In this document: in pieces, positions 1-11,026 of the stretch
Layout: every line of letters starts with the position of its first letter
How positions within the stretch are numbered: position 1 is the stretch's first letter
Assembly: GCF_030064125.1 (NCBI RefSeq)
Contig: NZ_CP125957.1
Location: 992,001 to 1,056,000 of the forward strand
DNA: 64,000 nucleotides
Origin: Pseudomonas sp. G2-4
GTDB taxonomy: Bacteria > Pseudomonadota > Gammaproteobacteria > Pseudomonadales > Pseudomonadaceae
Direction: 5' to 3'
Notes under the pieces: generated by a model
Database searches by the model: none
Seen by the model: only the letters and a program-made list of their open reading frames with translations
What the model was told of the DNA's origin: nothing
Made by a program: the position numbers and the translations under genes

Positions 1-1
1 C

Positions 2-103
2 CGGCTGATCGTCAACAAGGCTTCGATGAAGATGCAGCACGCCCGAATCCAGGCTTTGATCGATACCCTGCGCAAGGCAGTGGAATCGCGACACCGCGGC
101 TGA
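2..103 (+). CDS. hisG: ATP phosphoribosyltransferase HisG, C-terminal end only
   Basis: Only the last 33 codons are in the window. They read in frame 2 and end [10 protein letters not shown] followed by TGA. The segment ([17 protein letters not shown]...) matches the C-terminus of short-form HisG, which catalyses the first step of histidine synthesis (PRPP + ATP to phosphoribosyl-ATP). The call rests on this short tail plus the hisD and hisC genes directly downstream on the same strand, which is the usual pseudomonad order. The start lies outside the window. Confidence 0.85.
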   Translation, partial: RLIVNKASMKMQHARIQALIDTLRKAVESRHRG

Positions 104-156
104 TTCACCTGCGCGACCTTGAGTCGCGCCCGTCTATCCGTGTCATAGCCAATTTT

Positions 157-200
157 CTCAGGTGCCCACGCGAATGGACTGGTAGCTTAGGGCGCCTGAG
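157..200 (+). other. hairpin in the hisG-hisD gap
   Basis: The arms CTCAGGTGCCC (157-167) and GGGCGCCTGAG (190-200) are inverted repeats of 11 bases with one mismatch that can pair as G-U in RNA. They enclose a 22-base loop, and no T-run follows. The hairpin lies within the roughly 120-bp hisG-hisD spacer, so it may affect mRNA stability or processing rather than end transcription. Its function is unknown. Confidence 0.4.
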
Positions 201-226
201 CATTTGCCATTAATGAGGCCCTCGCT

Positions 227-1564
227 ATGACCGCTCCCACTTCGATTCGCCGACTCAACGCTGCCGACCCGGATTTCGCACATCATCTGGATCATCTGCT
301 GAGCTGGGAAAGTGTGTCTGACGACTCGGTCAATCTGCGGGTGCTGGAGATCATCAAGGCCGTGCGCGAGCGTGGCGATGAAGCCTTGGTGGAATTCACC
401 CAGAAATTCGACGGCCTGCAAGTGGCGTCCATGGCCGACTTGATCCTGCCGCGCGAGCGCCTGGAGCTGGCCCTGACCCGGATCACCGTGCCCCAGCGCG
501 AAGCCCTGGAAAAAGCCGCCTCCCGGGTGCGCGATTATCACGAAAGACAGAAGCAGGACTCCTGGAGCTACACCGAGGCCGACGGCACGGTGCTGGGCCA
601 GAAGGTCACGCCGCTGGACCGCGCCGGCCTGTATGTACCGGGTGGCAAGGCGTCCTATCCGTCCTCGGTACTGATGAACGCGATCCCGGCCAAGGTTGCC
701 GGCGTGACCGAAGTGGTCATGGTCGTCCCTACACCGCGCGGTGAAATCAACGAACTGGTGCTGGCCGCCGCCTGCATCGCCGGGGTGGACCGGGTGTTCA
801 CCATCGGCGGCGCCCAGGCCGTCGCCGCGCTGGCCTACGGCACCGAGAGCGTGCCGAGGGTCGATAAGGTGGTCGGGCCGGGCAATATCTACGTCGCCAC
901 TGCCAAGCGCCATGTGTTTGGCCAGGTCGGCATCGACATGATCGCCGGCCCGTCTGAAATCCTCGTGGTGTGTGACGGCCAGACCGATCCGGACTGGATT
1001 GCCATGGACCTGTTTTCCCAGGCTGAGCACGACGAAGACGCCCAGGCGATCCTGGTCAGCCCGGACGCCGAGTTTCTCGACAAGGTTGCCGCCAGCATCG
1101 ACAAGCTGCTGCCCACCATGGATCGCGCCGAGATCATCAACACGTCGATCAACGGCCGTGGCGCACTGATCAAGGTCCGCGACATGGAGCAGGCCATCGA
1201 GGTCGCCAACCGCATCGCACCGGAACACCTGGAGCTGTCGGTCGCTGACCCGCAGGCCTGGCTGCCACTGATCCGCCACGCCGGTGCGATCTTCATGGGC
1301 CGCCACACCAGTGAAGCCTTGGGTGATTATTGCGCAGGCCCCAACCACGTGTTGCCAACGTCCGGCACCGCGCGCTTCTCATCGCCGCTGGGGGTGTATG
1401 ACTTCCAGAAACGTTCGTCGATCATCTTCTGCTCCGAGCAGGGCGCCTCCGAACTGGGCAAGACCGCTTCGGTGCTGGCCCGTGGCGAATCGCTGAGCGC
1501 CCACGCCCGCAGCGCCGAATACCGCATTCTTGACGAGCCTTCCATTGAAGGGCAGGGGAACTGA
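227..1564 (+). CDS. hisD: histidinol dehydrogenase
   Basis: This cytoplasmic zinc enzyme performs the last two oxidations of histidine synthesis, L-histidinol to L-histidine with two NAD+. The 445-residue protein has the usual length. Family motifs visible include the nucleotide-binding stretch [27 protein letters not shown], the metal/catalytic segment [12 protein letters not shown] and the late APEHLELS motif. The start [14 protein letters not shown] is preceded by a GAGG-like ribosome site. It follows hisG and its stop is one base before the hisC start, so it is cotranscribed with hisC. Confidence 0.97.
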   Translation: MTAPTSIRRLNAADPDFAHHLDHLLSWESVSDDSVNLRVLEIIKAVRERGDEALVEFTQKFDGLQVASMADLILPRERLELALTRITVPQREALEKAASRVRDYHERQKQDSWSYTEADGTVLGQKVTPLDRAGLYVPGGKASYPSSVLMNAIPAKVAGVTEVVMVVPTPRGEINELVLAAACIAGVDRVFTIGGAQAVAALAYGTESVPRVDKVVGPGNIYVATAKRHVFGQVGIDMIAGPSEILVVCDGQTDPDWIAMDLFSQAEHDEDAQAILVSPDAEFLDKVAASIDKLLPTMDRAEIINTSINGRGALIKVRDMEQAIEVANRIAPEHLELSVADPQAWLPLIRHAGAIFMGRHTSEALGDYCAGPNHVLPTSGTARFSSPLGVYDFQKRSSIIFCSEQGASELGKTASVLARGESLSAHARSAEYRILDEPSIEGQGN

Positions 1565-1565
1565 A

Positions 1566-2618
1566 ATGAGTAAATTCTGGAGCCCGTTCGTCAAGAACCT
1601 GGTGCCCTACGTGCCGGGCGAACAGCCGAAGCTGACCCGCCTGGTCAAGCTCAACACCAACGAGAACCCTTACGGGCCTTCGCCCAAGGCGCTCGCGGCG
1701 ATGCAGACCGAGCTCAATGACAACCTGCGCCTGTACCCGGATCCCAACAGCGACCTGCTGAAAAGCGCCGTGGCCCGGTATTACAGTGTGCAGGGCAACC
1801 AGGTGTTCCTGGGCAATGGCTCGGATGAAGTGTTGGCGCACATTTTTCACGGCCTGTTGCAACACGACCAGCCGTTGCTGTTCCCGGACATCAGCTACAG
1901 TTTTTATCCGGTGTATTGCGGGCTGTACGGCATCCAGTTCGACGCGGTACCCCTTGACGCACAGTTCCGCATCGATCCGGCGGACTATGCCAAACCAAAC
2001 GGCGGAATCATCTTCCCCAACCCGAACGCCCCCACTGGCTGCCTGTTGGCGCTGGAGGCGGTGGAGCAGATTCTCCAGGCCAGCCCGGATTCGGTGGTGG
2101 TGGTCGATGAAGCCTATATCGACTTTGGCGGCGAGACGGCCATCAGCCTGGTGGACCGTTACCCGAACCTGCTGGTGACCCAGACCTTATCCAAGTCCCG
2201 CTCGCTGGCGGGGCTGCGGGTGGGTCTGGCGGTGGGCCATCCGGACCTGATCGAAGCACTGGAGCGGATCAAGAACAGCTTCAACTCCTATCCTCTGGAT
2301 CGTCTGGCGAATGTCGGCGGCGCGGCGGCGTTCGACGACCGCGAGCACTTCGATATGACTTGCCGGTTGGTCATCGAGCACCGTGAATGGGTGGTGGCGC
2401 AACTGCAAGCCAAGGGCTTTGAAGTGCTGCCTTCGGCGGCCAACTTCATCTTCGCCCGTCACCCGCGGCACGATGCGGCAGGCTTGGCGGCGAAACTGCG
2501 GGAGCAAGGGGTGATCGTGCGGCACTTCAAGCAGGAGCGGATCGCCCAGTTCCTGCGGATCAGCATTGGCACGCCTGAGCAGAACCAGGCGCTGATCGAA
2601 GCCCTCGGCGAACTCTAA
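1566..2618 (+). CDS. hisC: histidinol-phosphate aminotransferase
   Basis: A PLP-dependent class I/II aminotransferase that converts imidazole-acetol phosphate and glutamate to histidinol phosphate. It has 350 residues. The motif [14 protein letters not shown] carries the Schiff-base lysine, [10 protein letters not shown] is the conserved aspartate/tyrosine segment, and NFIFARH the C-terminal motif. The ATG at 1566 is chosen because it begins the conserved [10 protein letters not shown] and lies one base after the hisD stop (TGAAATG). An upstream in-frame ATG at 1530 would overlap hisD. Confidence 0.96.
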   Translation: MSKFWSPFVKNLVPYVPGEQPKLTRLVKLNTNENPYGPSPKALAAMQTELNDNLRLYPDPNSDLLKSAVARYYSVQGNQVFLGNGSDEVLAHIFHGLLQHDQPLLFPDISYSFYPVYCGLYGIQFDAVPLDAQFRIDPADYAKPNGGIIFPNPNAPTGCLLALEAVEQILQASPDSVVVVDEAYIDFGGETAISLVDRYPNLLVTQTLSKSRSLAGLRVGLAVGHPDLIEALERIKNSFNSYPLDRLANVGGAAAFDDREHFDMTCRLVIEHREWVVAQLQAKGFEVLPSAANFIFARHPRHDAAGLAAKLREQGVIVRHFKQERIAQFLRISIGTPEQNQALIEALGEL

Positions 2619-2637
2619 AGCCCGCTGTTGAACCTAA

Positions 2638-2727
2638 TGTGGGAGCGAGCTTGCTCGCGATAGCGGTATGTCAGTTACTTCAGTACTGACTGAACCATCG
2701 CTATCGCGAGCAAGCTCGCTCCCACAT
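2638..2727. repeat. paired REP element (REPIN), GTGGGAGCGAGC family
   Basis: Two inverted copies of GTGGGAGCGAGCTTGCTCG, each itself imperfectly palindromic, flank about 40 bases of variable spacer. This is a typical Pseudomonas REP doublet between convergent genes (hisC and the DUF4198 gene). Confidence 0.9.
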
Positions 2728-2747
2728 TGCCTTTAGGTGTTCAGGGA

Positions 2748-3479
2748 TTAATCGTGATGCGGCTCGCCGACGAATGTCAGCGAGGTAAACACGCCGCGTG
2801 TTGCCACATCCTTGTTGTCCTTGAGGGTAATTTCCATCTGCGCGGCAATCACATTCAACCCTTCATTACGCACCACGACCTTGGCCCGGCCTTCGGCGTC
2901 GGTTTCAGTCGATACGGTGTCCGGTGCGCTGCGGTAATCGCCCACCAGTTTCACACCGGCCGCCGGTTTGCCATCCAGCAGCACCCGTACCGGTAGTGAC
3001 TGGCCCGGACCGACGGTCAGCGGGTCGACTTCCGGCAGGATCAGGAACTTGACCTGATCGAGCTTCGGCAACTTCGCCCCAGGCTCGTAGATCGCCAGGC
3101 TGTACTTGAAGGTGTGGGTCGATTCAATCGCCCCGGGTACTTTGCTGCGGCCTTCATTGATCCACTTCTTGTCGGCGGTCTGGGACCACATGCCGTTGTC
3201 CAGTTCCACGGCCATCACGGCGGGTGGCTTGAGGGGCTGCAGGCGGGCGTGGTCCGGCAGGCGCTCCACGGTGACGGGGATCATCTTGCCCCCCAGGTCA
3301 TAGGCCCAGGCGCCGCTGATTTTCTGCGCCTTGAAGGCATTGTCTTCGGCGCCGTGACCGTAAATCACCTCGATATTGCCGCGCCGTTGTTCGGTCCACA
3401 GGCCGTGGGCCGAAACTTGTGTAGCCAGGAGCAAGCCGAGAAGGGCGAGTGTCTTGGGGTGTTTCATGGGGTGTTTCAT
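2748..3479 (-). CDS. DUF4198 periplasmic protein
   Basis: A 243-residue secreted protein. The N-terminus MKHPMKHPKTLALLGLLLATQVSAHG is a signal peptide with cleavage likely after SA. The mature part begins HGLWTEQR, as expected for DUF4198 proteins, and has an Ig-like C-terminal half. This family recurs beside TonB receptors and metal transporters and is thought to act in metal handling in the periplasm, but no activity is proven. It lies 13 bases downstream of the TonB receptor on the same strand, so the two form an operon. A second ATG four codons in (MKHPKTL) is also possible. Confidence 0.8.
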   Translation of the reverse strand: MKHPMKHPKTLALLGLLLATQVSAHGLWTEQRRGNIEVIYGHGAEDNAFKAQKISGAWAYDLGGKMIPVTVERLPDHARLQPLKPPAVMAVELDNGMWSQTADKKWINEGRSKVPGAIESTHTFKYSLAIYEPGAKLPKLDQVKFLILPEVDPLTVGPGQSLPVRVLLDGKPAAGVKLVGDYRSAPDTVSTETDAEGRAKVVVRNEGLNVIAAQMEITLKDNKDVATRGVFTSLTFVGEPHHD

Positions 3480-3492
3480 AGTGATGGGCCTT

Positions 3493-5598
3493 TTACAGAT
3501 CGAGGGTGAGGCTGACGGTGAAGTTGCGTGGCGCGCCGGGGGTGACCCAGTAATTGCTGTAGGAGCGCTCGAAGTATTTTTCGTCGAAGACGTTGTTCAG
3601 GTTCAGGCCCACGGTGACGTTATCGCTGGCTTTGTAATGGGCCAGCAGGTCAACGGTGTGGTAGGCCGGCAATTCGAAATCCTTGCCGGCTTCACCCGAG
3701 CGGTCTCCGACATAGGTGAACGCCGCGCCGAGATCCGAACCCCGCAGGTGCCCGTCCTGGAATTCATAGACGCCGAGCAGGCTGCCGCTGCGCTTGGCGA
3801 CGCCGAGGATCCGGCTGCCTGTGGGAATTTCCTCGTCACCCTCGGTCACTTCTGCATCGATGTAGGCGAAGGCGCCAATTACGCGCACGGCATCAGTCAC
3901 CTGCCCGGTGACCTGTAGATCGAACCCTTGGCTGCGGGCCTTGCCCATGGCGCGTTTGAAGTCGGTCCCGGCGACTTGCGCCAGGACGTTTTCCTTCTCT
4001 ATATGAAATGCCGCCAGGGTGGTACTCAGGCGATCGTCGAACAGCTCGCTCTTGATCCCCACTTCATAGCCGACACCTTCCTCCGGATCGAAAGTCTTAC
4101 CGTCCGCATCCAGGCCATTATTGGGCTTGAACGAGGTGGAGGCATTGGCGAACAGCCCGACTTGCGGCGTCAGTTGATACAGCAAGCCGGCCCGTTGCGT
4201 CAGGGCGTCGTGACGTTGGCGGCTGGTGACATTGGTGGTGTGATCGTCAATGCTCTGCTCGAAGTGCTCATAACGCACGCCGATCATCCCCCGCAGTTTG
4301 TCGGTGAACACGATCTGGTCCTGGAGGTTCAGGGCCCGGCTTTGCACACGCTCGAAGAAGTCTGTGCCGAAAGGCGTGCCGTTGGGTTTTGGCTGGCCAT
4401 AGACCGGCTGATAGATGTCGATGGGATAAGTACCGCCGGGGATGGTGGTCACGCGTTCGTTCTTGCGGTAGTCCTCGTATTCAGTACCGACCAACAGTTC
4501 ATGCTGCCAGGGGCCGAGGTCGAATAGCCCACGCAATTCCAGTTGGGTAATGCTGTCGTGCCAATCGTTGTCGCGCTCACGGTAGCGGCGGTTCACTGTG
4601 CGGCCGTCGGCGTTCAGCGGTCGCGCTTCTGAGGCAAAACCCCAGAGTTCGCCCTGCTTGTAATGGCTGGCCAGGCGCACTTGCCAGGTATCATTGAGCT
4701 GATGTTCGAGGGCGGCCTGGAGCATGTTGTTGTGGTTGTCGATGTCGCCGTCGTTGGGCTCGCCCAGGAAGGTCGAACGGGAAACGCCGCTCCAGCGGTT
4801 GTTCGGGGCGACGATGCCGCGGTCGAACGTCGAGCTGTGGCGCACGATTTCGCTTTCTACCAGCAGGTGGGTGTCTGGACTCAGTTGCCAACTGATGGAG
4901 GGCGCGACGAAGACGCGCTTGCTGTCGAGGTGATCGCGAAAGCTGTGATTGTCCTCGACCGCCAGGTTGACCCGCGACAGCAGGTTGCCCTCGGCGTCCA
5001 ATGGCGTGTTGACGTCCAGCGCGGTGCGGTAGCGATCCCAACTGCCGGCGCTGGTTTGCAAGGTGGTGAAGGCTTCGGGCTGGGGCTTCTTGGTGACGAT
5101 GTTCACCGTGCCGCCGGGATCGCCTCGCCCATACAGGCTGGCCGCCGGGCCCTTCAACACTTCAATGCGTTCGATGTTGGCCGCGTCTGGAGTGCTTGGA
5201 TAGCCGCGGTTGGCGCTGAAGCCGTCCTTGTAGAATTCCGATGTGGTGAAGCCACGCACGCTGTATTCGTAGAGCGTCAGGCCACCGAAGTTGTTTTGCT
5301 TGGACACGCCGCCGGCATATTCCAGCGCCCGCTCGACGCTGGTGCTGCCCAAATCCTTGAGGACGCTGGCGGGGATCACGCTGATGGATTGCGGGATGTC
5401 GCGCAGGGCGGTGTCGGTCTTGGTGGCGCTGGCCGAGCGGGTCGCGCGATAGCCTGTGACGGGGCCGGTGGGCGATTCGTACTCGGACGTCACGCTGATG
5501 GCGTCCAGCTCCAGCGGTTGGTTTTCTTCGGCGTAGGCTGGATCGCCCAGTAGGCCCAGGGCCAGGCTGGCGAGGGAAAGCCGTTTTAGGGATGACAT
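3493..5598 (-). CDS. TonB-dependent siderophore-type outer-membrane receptor
   Basis: An outer-membrane beta-barrel receptor for active uptake of an iron chelate or other metal complex, energised by TonB. The protein has about 701 residues. It has a signal peptide (LSLASLALGLLGDPAYA), a TonB-box-like LDAISVTS, a plug domain with DIPQSISVIP, YSVRGF and IERIEVLKGPAASLYG, and a barrel ending RNFTVSLTLDL. There is no extra N-terminal signalling domain, so it is not an FpvA-type transducing receptor. The ATG at 5598 (MSSLKRL) is preferred over a TTG five codons upstream. The substrate cannot be read from sequence; the DUF4198 partner leaves metals other than iron open. Confidence 0.9.
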   Translation of the reverse strand: MSSLKRLSLASLALGLLGDPAYAEENQPLELDAISVTSEYESPTGPVTGYRATRSASATKTDTALRDIPQSISVIPASVLKDLGSTSVERALEYAGGVSKQNNFGGLTLYEYSVRGFTTSEFYKDGFSANRGYPSTPDAANIERIEVLKGPAASLYGRGDPGGTVNIVTKKPQPEAFTTLQTSAGSWDRYRTALDVNTPLDAEGNLLSRVNLAVEDNHSFRDHLDSKRVFVAPSISWQLSPDTHLLVESEIVRHSSTFDRGIVAPNNRWSGVSRSTFLGEPNDGDIDNHNNMLQAALEHQLNDTWQVRLASHYKQGELWGFASEARPLNADGRTVNRRYRERDNDWHDSITQLELRGLFDLGPWQHELLVGTEYEDYRKNERVTTIPGGTYPIDIYQPVYGQPKPNGTPFGTDFFERVQSRALNLQDQIVFTDKLRGMIGVRYEHFEQSIDDHTTNVTSRQRHDALTQRAGLLYQLTPQVGLFANASTSFKPNNGLDADGKTFDPEEGVGYEVGIKSELFDDRLSTTLAAFHIEKENVLAQVAGTDFKRAMGKARSQGFDLQVTGQVTDAVRVIGAFAYIDAEVTEGDEEIPTGSRILGVAKRSGSLLGVYEFQDGHLRGSDLGAAFTYVGDRSGEAGKDFELPAYHTVDLLAHYKASDNVTVGLNLNNVFDEKYFERSYSNYWVTPGAPRNFTVSLTLDL

Positions 5599-5616
5599 GT
5601 TATGTTGTTCCAAATC

Positions 5617-5636
5617 TTATATTTGAAACAATATAA
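5617..5636. promoter_or_regulatory. AT-rich palindrome upstream of the TonB receptor
   Basis: TTATATT (5617-5623) and AATATAA (5630-5636) form a perfect 7-base inverted repeat around TGAAAC, 19 bases before the receptor ATG. It could be a regulator site (AT-rich metalloregulator boxes look similar) or overlap the -10 region. The regulator is not identified. Confidence 0.4.
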
Positions 5637-5644
5637 CACTACTA

Positions 5645-5656
5645 ATGAGAACTCAT
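5645..5656. promoter_or_regulatory. Fur-box-like palindrome
   Basis: ATGAGAACTCAT is a palindrome with arms ATGAG/CTCAT in an AT-rich stretch 47 bases upstream of the TonB receptor start. It resembles the core of pseudomonad Fur boxes (AATGAGAA...CATT) but the second half is shifted by one base, so it is only a candidate. Confidence 0.3.
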
Positions 5657-5698
5657 GCTATCTCTGTTTTCAGAGAAAGCAATCAGGACACTGTTTTT

Positions 5699-5827
5699 GT
5701 GGCGAGGGAGCTTGCTCCCGCTGGGCTGCGAAGCAGCCCCTGGGAATTGAATGCGATCAGTCTGATGTTCTGAGGGGAGGAGTTTAGGGCTGCTGCGCAG
5801 CCCAGCGGGAGCAAGCTCCCTCGCCAC
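5699..5827. repeat. paired REP element, GTGGCGAGGGAGC family
   Basis: Inverted copies of GTGGCGAGGGAGCTTGCTCC, each extended by a CTGGGCTGCG/CGCAGCCCAG stem, surround about 45 bases. This is a second REP family, distinct from the GTGGGAGCGAGC type. The right copy ends five bases before the algW stop codon. Confidence 0.9.
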
Positions 5828-5831
5828 GGGA

Positions 5832-6992
<1,161 letters not shown>

Positions 6993-7096
6993 TAAGCACG
7001 TCCTACAAAGGTTGCAGGCGGTATGAGACCGCCCATAATGACGCGCATTATACGAGGCCGCGCGCGCCTCTGAACGGGATATTTAGGAGTCTTTTC

Positions 7097-7855
7097 ATGG
7101 CCGTAGCCCTGAGCACCCTGGTCGAAGAAGCGGACCGTTACCTGGCCAGCAGCCGGATTGCCGATTATTGCCCCAACGGCCTGCAGGTCGAAGGCGCGCC
7201 GCAGGTGAGGCGTATTGTCAGTGGCGTGACTGCCAGCCAGGCGTTGCTCGATGCCGCAGTGGAAGCCGATGCCGACCTGGTGCTGGTGCATCACGGCTAC
7301 TTCTGGAAGGGCGAAAACCCTTGTATCACCGGCATGAAGCAACGTCGCCTGAAAACCTTGCTCAAGCATGACATCAGTCTGCTGGCTTATCACTTGCCGC
7401 TGGATTTGCATGCTGACGTGGGTAATAACGTGCAACTGGCCCGTCAATTGGACATCACTGTCGAGGGGCCGCTGGATCCGGACAATCCCAAGGTTGTCGG
7501 CCTGGTCGGCTCCTTGTCCGAGCCGATGACGCCTCGGGATTTCGCCCGCAAGGTCCAGGAAGTCATGGGTCGCGAGCCGTTGTTGATCGAAGGCGAGCAG
7601 ATGATTCGCCGGGTCGGTTGGTGCACGGGTGGTGGCCAGGGCTACATCGATCAGGCGGTATTGGCCGGGGTCGACCTGTACCTCAGCGGCGAGGCGTCGG
7701 AGCAGACCTTCCACAGCGCCCGGGAAAACGGCATCAGCTTCATCGCCGCCGGGCACCATGCGACTGAGCGCTACGGTGTCCAGGCATTGGGCGATTACCT
7801 GGCGCGACGGTTTGCCCTGGAGCACATATTCATCGATTGCCCGAATCCTATTTGA
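7097..7855 (+). CDS. Nif3-like dinuclear metal centre protein (YbgI family)
   Basis: A 252-residue protein of the Nif3/YbgI family, which forms hexameric toroids with a two-metal site. Its cellular role is still unsettled. Visible metal-ligand motifs are the LVHHGYFWKG segment near residue 65, AYHLPLD near 97 and the C-terminal AGHHATERYG. The ATG at 7097 follows the ribosome site TTAGGAGTC. It is divergent from algW with a 104-bp promoter gap and lies upstream of cysD in the order usual for pseudomonads. Confidence 0.93.
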   Translation: MAVALSTLVEEADRYLASSRIADYCPNGLQVEGAPQVRRIVSGVTASQALLDAAVEADADLVLVHHGYFWKGENPCITGMKQRRLKTLLKHDISLLAYHLPLDLHADVGNNVQLARQLDITVEGPLDPDNPKVVGLVGSLSEPMTPRDFARKVQEVMGREPLLIEGEQMIRRVGWCTGGGQGYIDQAVLAGVDLYLSGEASEQTFHSARENGISFIAAGHHATERYGVQALGDYLARRFALEHIFIDCPNPI

Positions 7856-8017
7856 CTGCTTATAGCCACTGTGGGAGCTGCAATGCCCGAACCCCCAGGC
7901 ATATCCATATGCTGTTTCGATCTAGTTGGCGCCCTGATTAGAAGAGGACGCTGTGCTAGGATTCCCCGCTCGAACACGGCCCGCTGGCCGTTCATAAGAA
8001 AGTTTTCGTGAGTAGCC

Positions 8018-8935
8018 ATGGTCGACAAACTGACGCATCTGAAACAGCTGGAGGCGGAAAGCATCCACATCATCCGCGAGGTGGCCGCCGAGTTCGATAA
8101 CCCGGTGATGCTGTACTCCATCGGTAAAGACTCCGCCGTGATGCTGCACCTGGCACGCAAGGCGTTCTTCCCCGGCAAGCTGCCGTTTCCGGTGATGCAC
8201 GTCGACACCCGCTGGAAATTCCAGGAAATGTACAAGTTCCGCGACCGCATGGTCGAGGAACTGGGCCTGGACCTGATCACCCATGTGAACCCGGACGGCG
8301 TGGCGCAGGGCATCAACCCGTTCACCCACGGCAGTGCCAAGCACACCGACATCATGAAGACCGAAGGCCTCAAGCAGGCCTTGGACAAATATGGTTTCGA
8401 CGCTGCGTTTGGCGGTGCTCGTCGCGATGAAGAGAAATCCCGCGCCAAGGAGCGCGTGTACTCGTTCCGCGACAGCAAGCACCGTTGGGACCCGAAGAAC
8501 CAGCGCCCGGAGCTGTGGAACGTCTACAACGGCAAGGTCAACAAGGGCGAGTCGATCCGCGTATTCCCACTGTCTAACTGGACCGAACTGGACATCTGGC
8601 AGTACATCTACCTCGAAGGCATCCCGATCGTGCCGCTGTACTTCGCCGCCGAGCGTGAAGTGATCGAGAAGAACGGCACGCTGATCATGATCGACGACGA
8701 GCGCATCCTCGAGCACCTGTCTGATGAAGACAAAGCCCGTATCGTCAAGAAGAAAGTGCGTTTCCGTACCCTCGGCTGCTACCCGTTGACGGGCGCGGTG
8801 GAGTCCGAGGCCGAGAGCCTGACGGACATCATCCAGGAAATGCTCCTGACGCGAACTTCCGAGCGCCAGGGCCGGGTCATCGACCACGATGGCGCAGGCT
8901 CGATGGAAGATAAAAAACGTCAGGGTTATTTCTAA
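8018..8935 (+). CDS. cysD: sulfate adenylyltransferase subunit 2
   Basis: The small catalytic subunit of ATP sulfurylase, which makes adenosine 5'-phosphosulfate from sulfate and ATP in sulfur assimilation. It has 305 residues. The PP-loop [19 protein letters not shown] near residue 35 binds ATP, and the family motifs [15 protein letters not shown] and [16 protein letters not shown] follow. The start [18 protein letters not shown] is the conserved one. It is cotranscribed with cysNC nine bases downstream. Confidence 0.97.
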   Translation: MVDKLTHLKQLEAESIHIIREVAAEFDNPVMLYSIGKDSAVMLHLARKAFFPGKLPFPVMHVDTRWKFQEMYKFRDRMVEELGLDLITHVNPDGVAQGINPFTHGSAKHTDIMKTEGLKQALDKYGFDAAFGGARRDEEKSRAKERVYSFRDSKHRWDPKNQRPELWNVYNGKVNKGESIRVFPLSNWTELDIWQYIYLEGIPIVPLYFAAEREVIEKNGTLIMIDDERILEHLSDEDKARIVKKKVRFRTLGCYPLTGAVESEAESLTDIIQEMLLTRTSERQGRVIDHDGAGSMEDKKRQGYF

Positions 8936-8944
8936 GGGGTTGTC

Positions 8945-10843
8945 ATGTCGCACCAATCTGATTTGATCAGCGAGGACATCCTCGCCTACCTGGGCCAGCA
9001 CGAGCGTAAAGAGCTGCTGCGTTTCCTGACCTGCGGTAACGTCGACGACGGCAAGAGCACCCTGATCGGGCGCCTGCTGCACGACTCCAAGATGATCTAC
9101 GAAGATCACCTGGAAGCCATCACCCGCGATTCGAAGAAAGTCGGCACCACCGGTGACGACATCGACCTGGCGTTGCTGGTCGACGGCCTGCAGGCCGAGC
9201 GCGAACAAGGCATCACCATCGATGTCGCGTACCGCTATTTCTCCACCGCCAAGCGCAAATTCATCATCGCCGATACCCCGGGCCATGAGCAGTACACCCG
9301 CAACATGGCCACCGGTGCTTCTACCTGTGACCTGGCGATCATCCTGGTGGACGCCCGCTACGGCGTGCAGACCCAAACCCGTCGCCACAGCTTCATCGCC
9401 TCGTTGCTGGGCATCAAGCACATCGTCGTCGCCATCAACAAGATGGATTTGAAGGACTTCGACCAAGGTGTGTTCGAGTCGATCAAGGCCGACTACCTCA
9501 AGTTTGCCGAAGGCTTGAAGTTGAAGCCCACCAGCATGCATTTCGTGCCGATGTCGGCCCTCAAGGGCGACAACGTGGTGAACAAGTCCGAGCGCTCGCC
9601 GTGGTACACCGGCCAGTCGCTGATGGAAATCCTCGAGACCGTGGAAGTGGCGGGCGACCGTAACTTCACTGACCTGCGTTTCCCGGTGCAGTACGTCAAC
9701 CGTCCGAACCTGAACTTCCGCGGTTTCGCCGGCACCCTCGCCAGCGGCATCGTGCACAAGGGCGATGAAGTGGTGGTGCTGCCGTCGGGCAAGAGCAGCC
9801 GTGTCAAATCCATCGTTACCTTCGAAGGTGAGTTGGAACACGCCGGCCCAGGCCAGGCGGTGACGCTGACCATGGAAGACGAGATCGACATCTCCCGTGG
9901 CGACCTGCTGGTGCATGCCGACAACGTGCCACCGGTGACCGACAATTTCGAAGCGATGCTGGTGTGGATGGCTGAAGAGCCGATGCTGCCGGGCAAGAAA
10001 TACGACATCAAGCGCGCCACCAGTTACGTGCCCGGCTCGATTGCCAGCATCGTCAACAAGGTCGACGTGAACACCCTGGAAGAAGGTCCGGCCAGCGCGT
10101 TGCAGCTCAATGAAATCGGCAAGGTGAAGATCGCCCTGGATGCGCCGATCGCCTTGGACGGTTACGAGAGCAACCGCACCACCGGCGCGTTCATCATCAT
10201 CGACCGCCTGACCAACGGCACGGTCGGCGCCGGCATGATCGTCGCCCAGCCGCTGGCCCACGGCCACAGCACGCACCACGGCAAACTGGCCCACGTGTCA
10301 GTGGAGGAGCGCGCCCAGCGTTTCGGCCAGCAACCGGCCACGGTGTTGTTCAGCGGCCTGTCGGGCGCGGGTAAAAGCACGCTGGCCTATGCGGTGGAAC
10401 GCAAGTTGTTCGACATGGGGCGTGCGGTATTCGTCCTCGACGGCCAGAACCTGCGCCATGACCTGAACAAGGGCTTGCCGCAGGATCGCGCCGGGCGTAC
10501 CGAGAACTGGCGCCGTGCGGCTCACGTCGCCCGTCAGTTCAACGAAGCCGGTCTGCTGACCCTTGCCGCGTTTGTCGCACCGGATGCCGAAGGCCGCGAA
10601 CAGGCCAAGGCGCTGATCGGCAAGGAACGTTTGCTGACGGTCTACGTCCAGGCCTCGCCGACGGTGTGCGCCCAGCGTGATCCGCAAGGGCTGTACGCTG
10701 CTGCTGGCGACAACATCCCGGGCGAGTCCTTCCCGTATGACGTGCCGCTGGACGCCGACCTGGTGATCGACACCCAGTCGCTGACACTGGAAGAGAGCGT
10801 CAAGCAGGTGCTGGATCTGCTGCGCAAGCGTGGGGCGATCTAA
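8945..10843 (+). CDS. cysNC: fused sulfate adenylyltransferase subunit 1 / adenylylsulfate kinase
   Basis: A bifunctional enzyme. The N-terminal EF-Tu-like GTPase (about 1-440) drives APS formation with CysD; it shows the P-loop [27 protein letters not shown] and NKMD. The C-terminal APS kinase domain (about 455-632) phosphorylates APS to PAPS; it shows the P-loop [13 protein letters not shown] and [16 protein letters not shown]. At 632 residues it is the fused CysNC form common in Pseudomonas rather than separate cysN and cysC. It ends just before a strong terminator. Confidence 0.97.
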   Translation: MSHQSDLISEDILAYLGQHERKELLRFLTCGNVDDGKSTLIGRLLHDSKMIYEDHLEAITRDSKKVGTTGDDIDLALLVDGLQAEREQGITIDVAYRYFSTAKRKFIIADTPGHEQYTRNMATGASTCDLAIILVDARYGVQTQTRRHSFIASLLGIKHIVVAINKMDLKDFDQGVFESIKADYLKFAEGLKLKPTSMHFVPMSALKGDNVVNKSERSPWYTGQSLMEILETVEVAGDRNFTDLRFPVQYVNRPNLNFRGFAGTLASGIVHKGDEVVVLPSGKSSRVKSIVTFEGELEHAGPGQAVTLTMEDEIDISRGDLLVHADNVPPVTDNFEAMLVWMAEEPMLPGKKYDIKRATSYVPGSIASIVNKVDVNTLEEGPASALQLNEIGKVKIALDAPIALDGYESNRTTGAFIIIDRLTNGTVGAGMIVAQPLAHGHSTHHGKLAHVSVEERAQRFGQQPATVLFSGLSGAGKSTLAYAVERKLFDMGRAVFVLDGQNLRHDLNKGLPQDRAGRTENWRRAAHVARQFNEAGLLTLAAFVAPDAEGREQAKALIGKERLLTVYVQASPTVCAQRDPQGLYAAAGDNIPGESFPYDVPLDADLVIDTQSLTLEESVKQVLDLLRKRGAI

Positions 10844-10860
10844 GGAACGCCGCCGTCAGT

Positions 10861-10899
10861 AAAAAGCCCGCAGATGAGTGATCATCTGCGGGCTTTTTG
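10861..10899 (+). terminator. Rho-independent terminator of cysD-cysNC
   Basis: AAAAAGCCCGCAGATGA pairs with TCATCTGCGGGCTTTTT with almost no loop. The run of A on one side and T on the other makes it usable from both strands. Confidence 0.9.
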
Positions 10900-10914
10900 T
10901 TGTCTGGAAGGACG

Positions 10915-11010
10915 CTATCGCGAGCAAGCTCGCTCCCACAGGGGGTTGTCAGGAGACACCAGACCGGAGCTCACCCCCATCTCCTGTGGGAGCGAGCTTG
11001 CTCGCGATGA
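10915..11010. repeat. paired REP element, GTGGGAGCGAGC family
   Basis: Two inverted copies point outward (ATCGCGAGCAAGCTCGCTCC at the left, GGAGCGAGCTTGCTCGCGAT at the right) with about 45 bases between. They lie between convergent cysNC and the acyltransferase gene. Confidence 0.9.
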
Positions 11011-11026
11011 GGCCAGTACAGACACC

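Noticed and set aside
7922..10294. 790-codon open frame on the minus strand opposite cysD-cysNC
   Set aside because: It lies antisense to two clearly conserved enzymes. Its product is a low-complexity mix of H, V, D, Q and G typical of the reverse complement of GC-rich genes.
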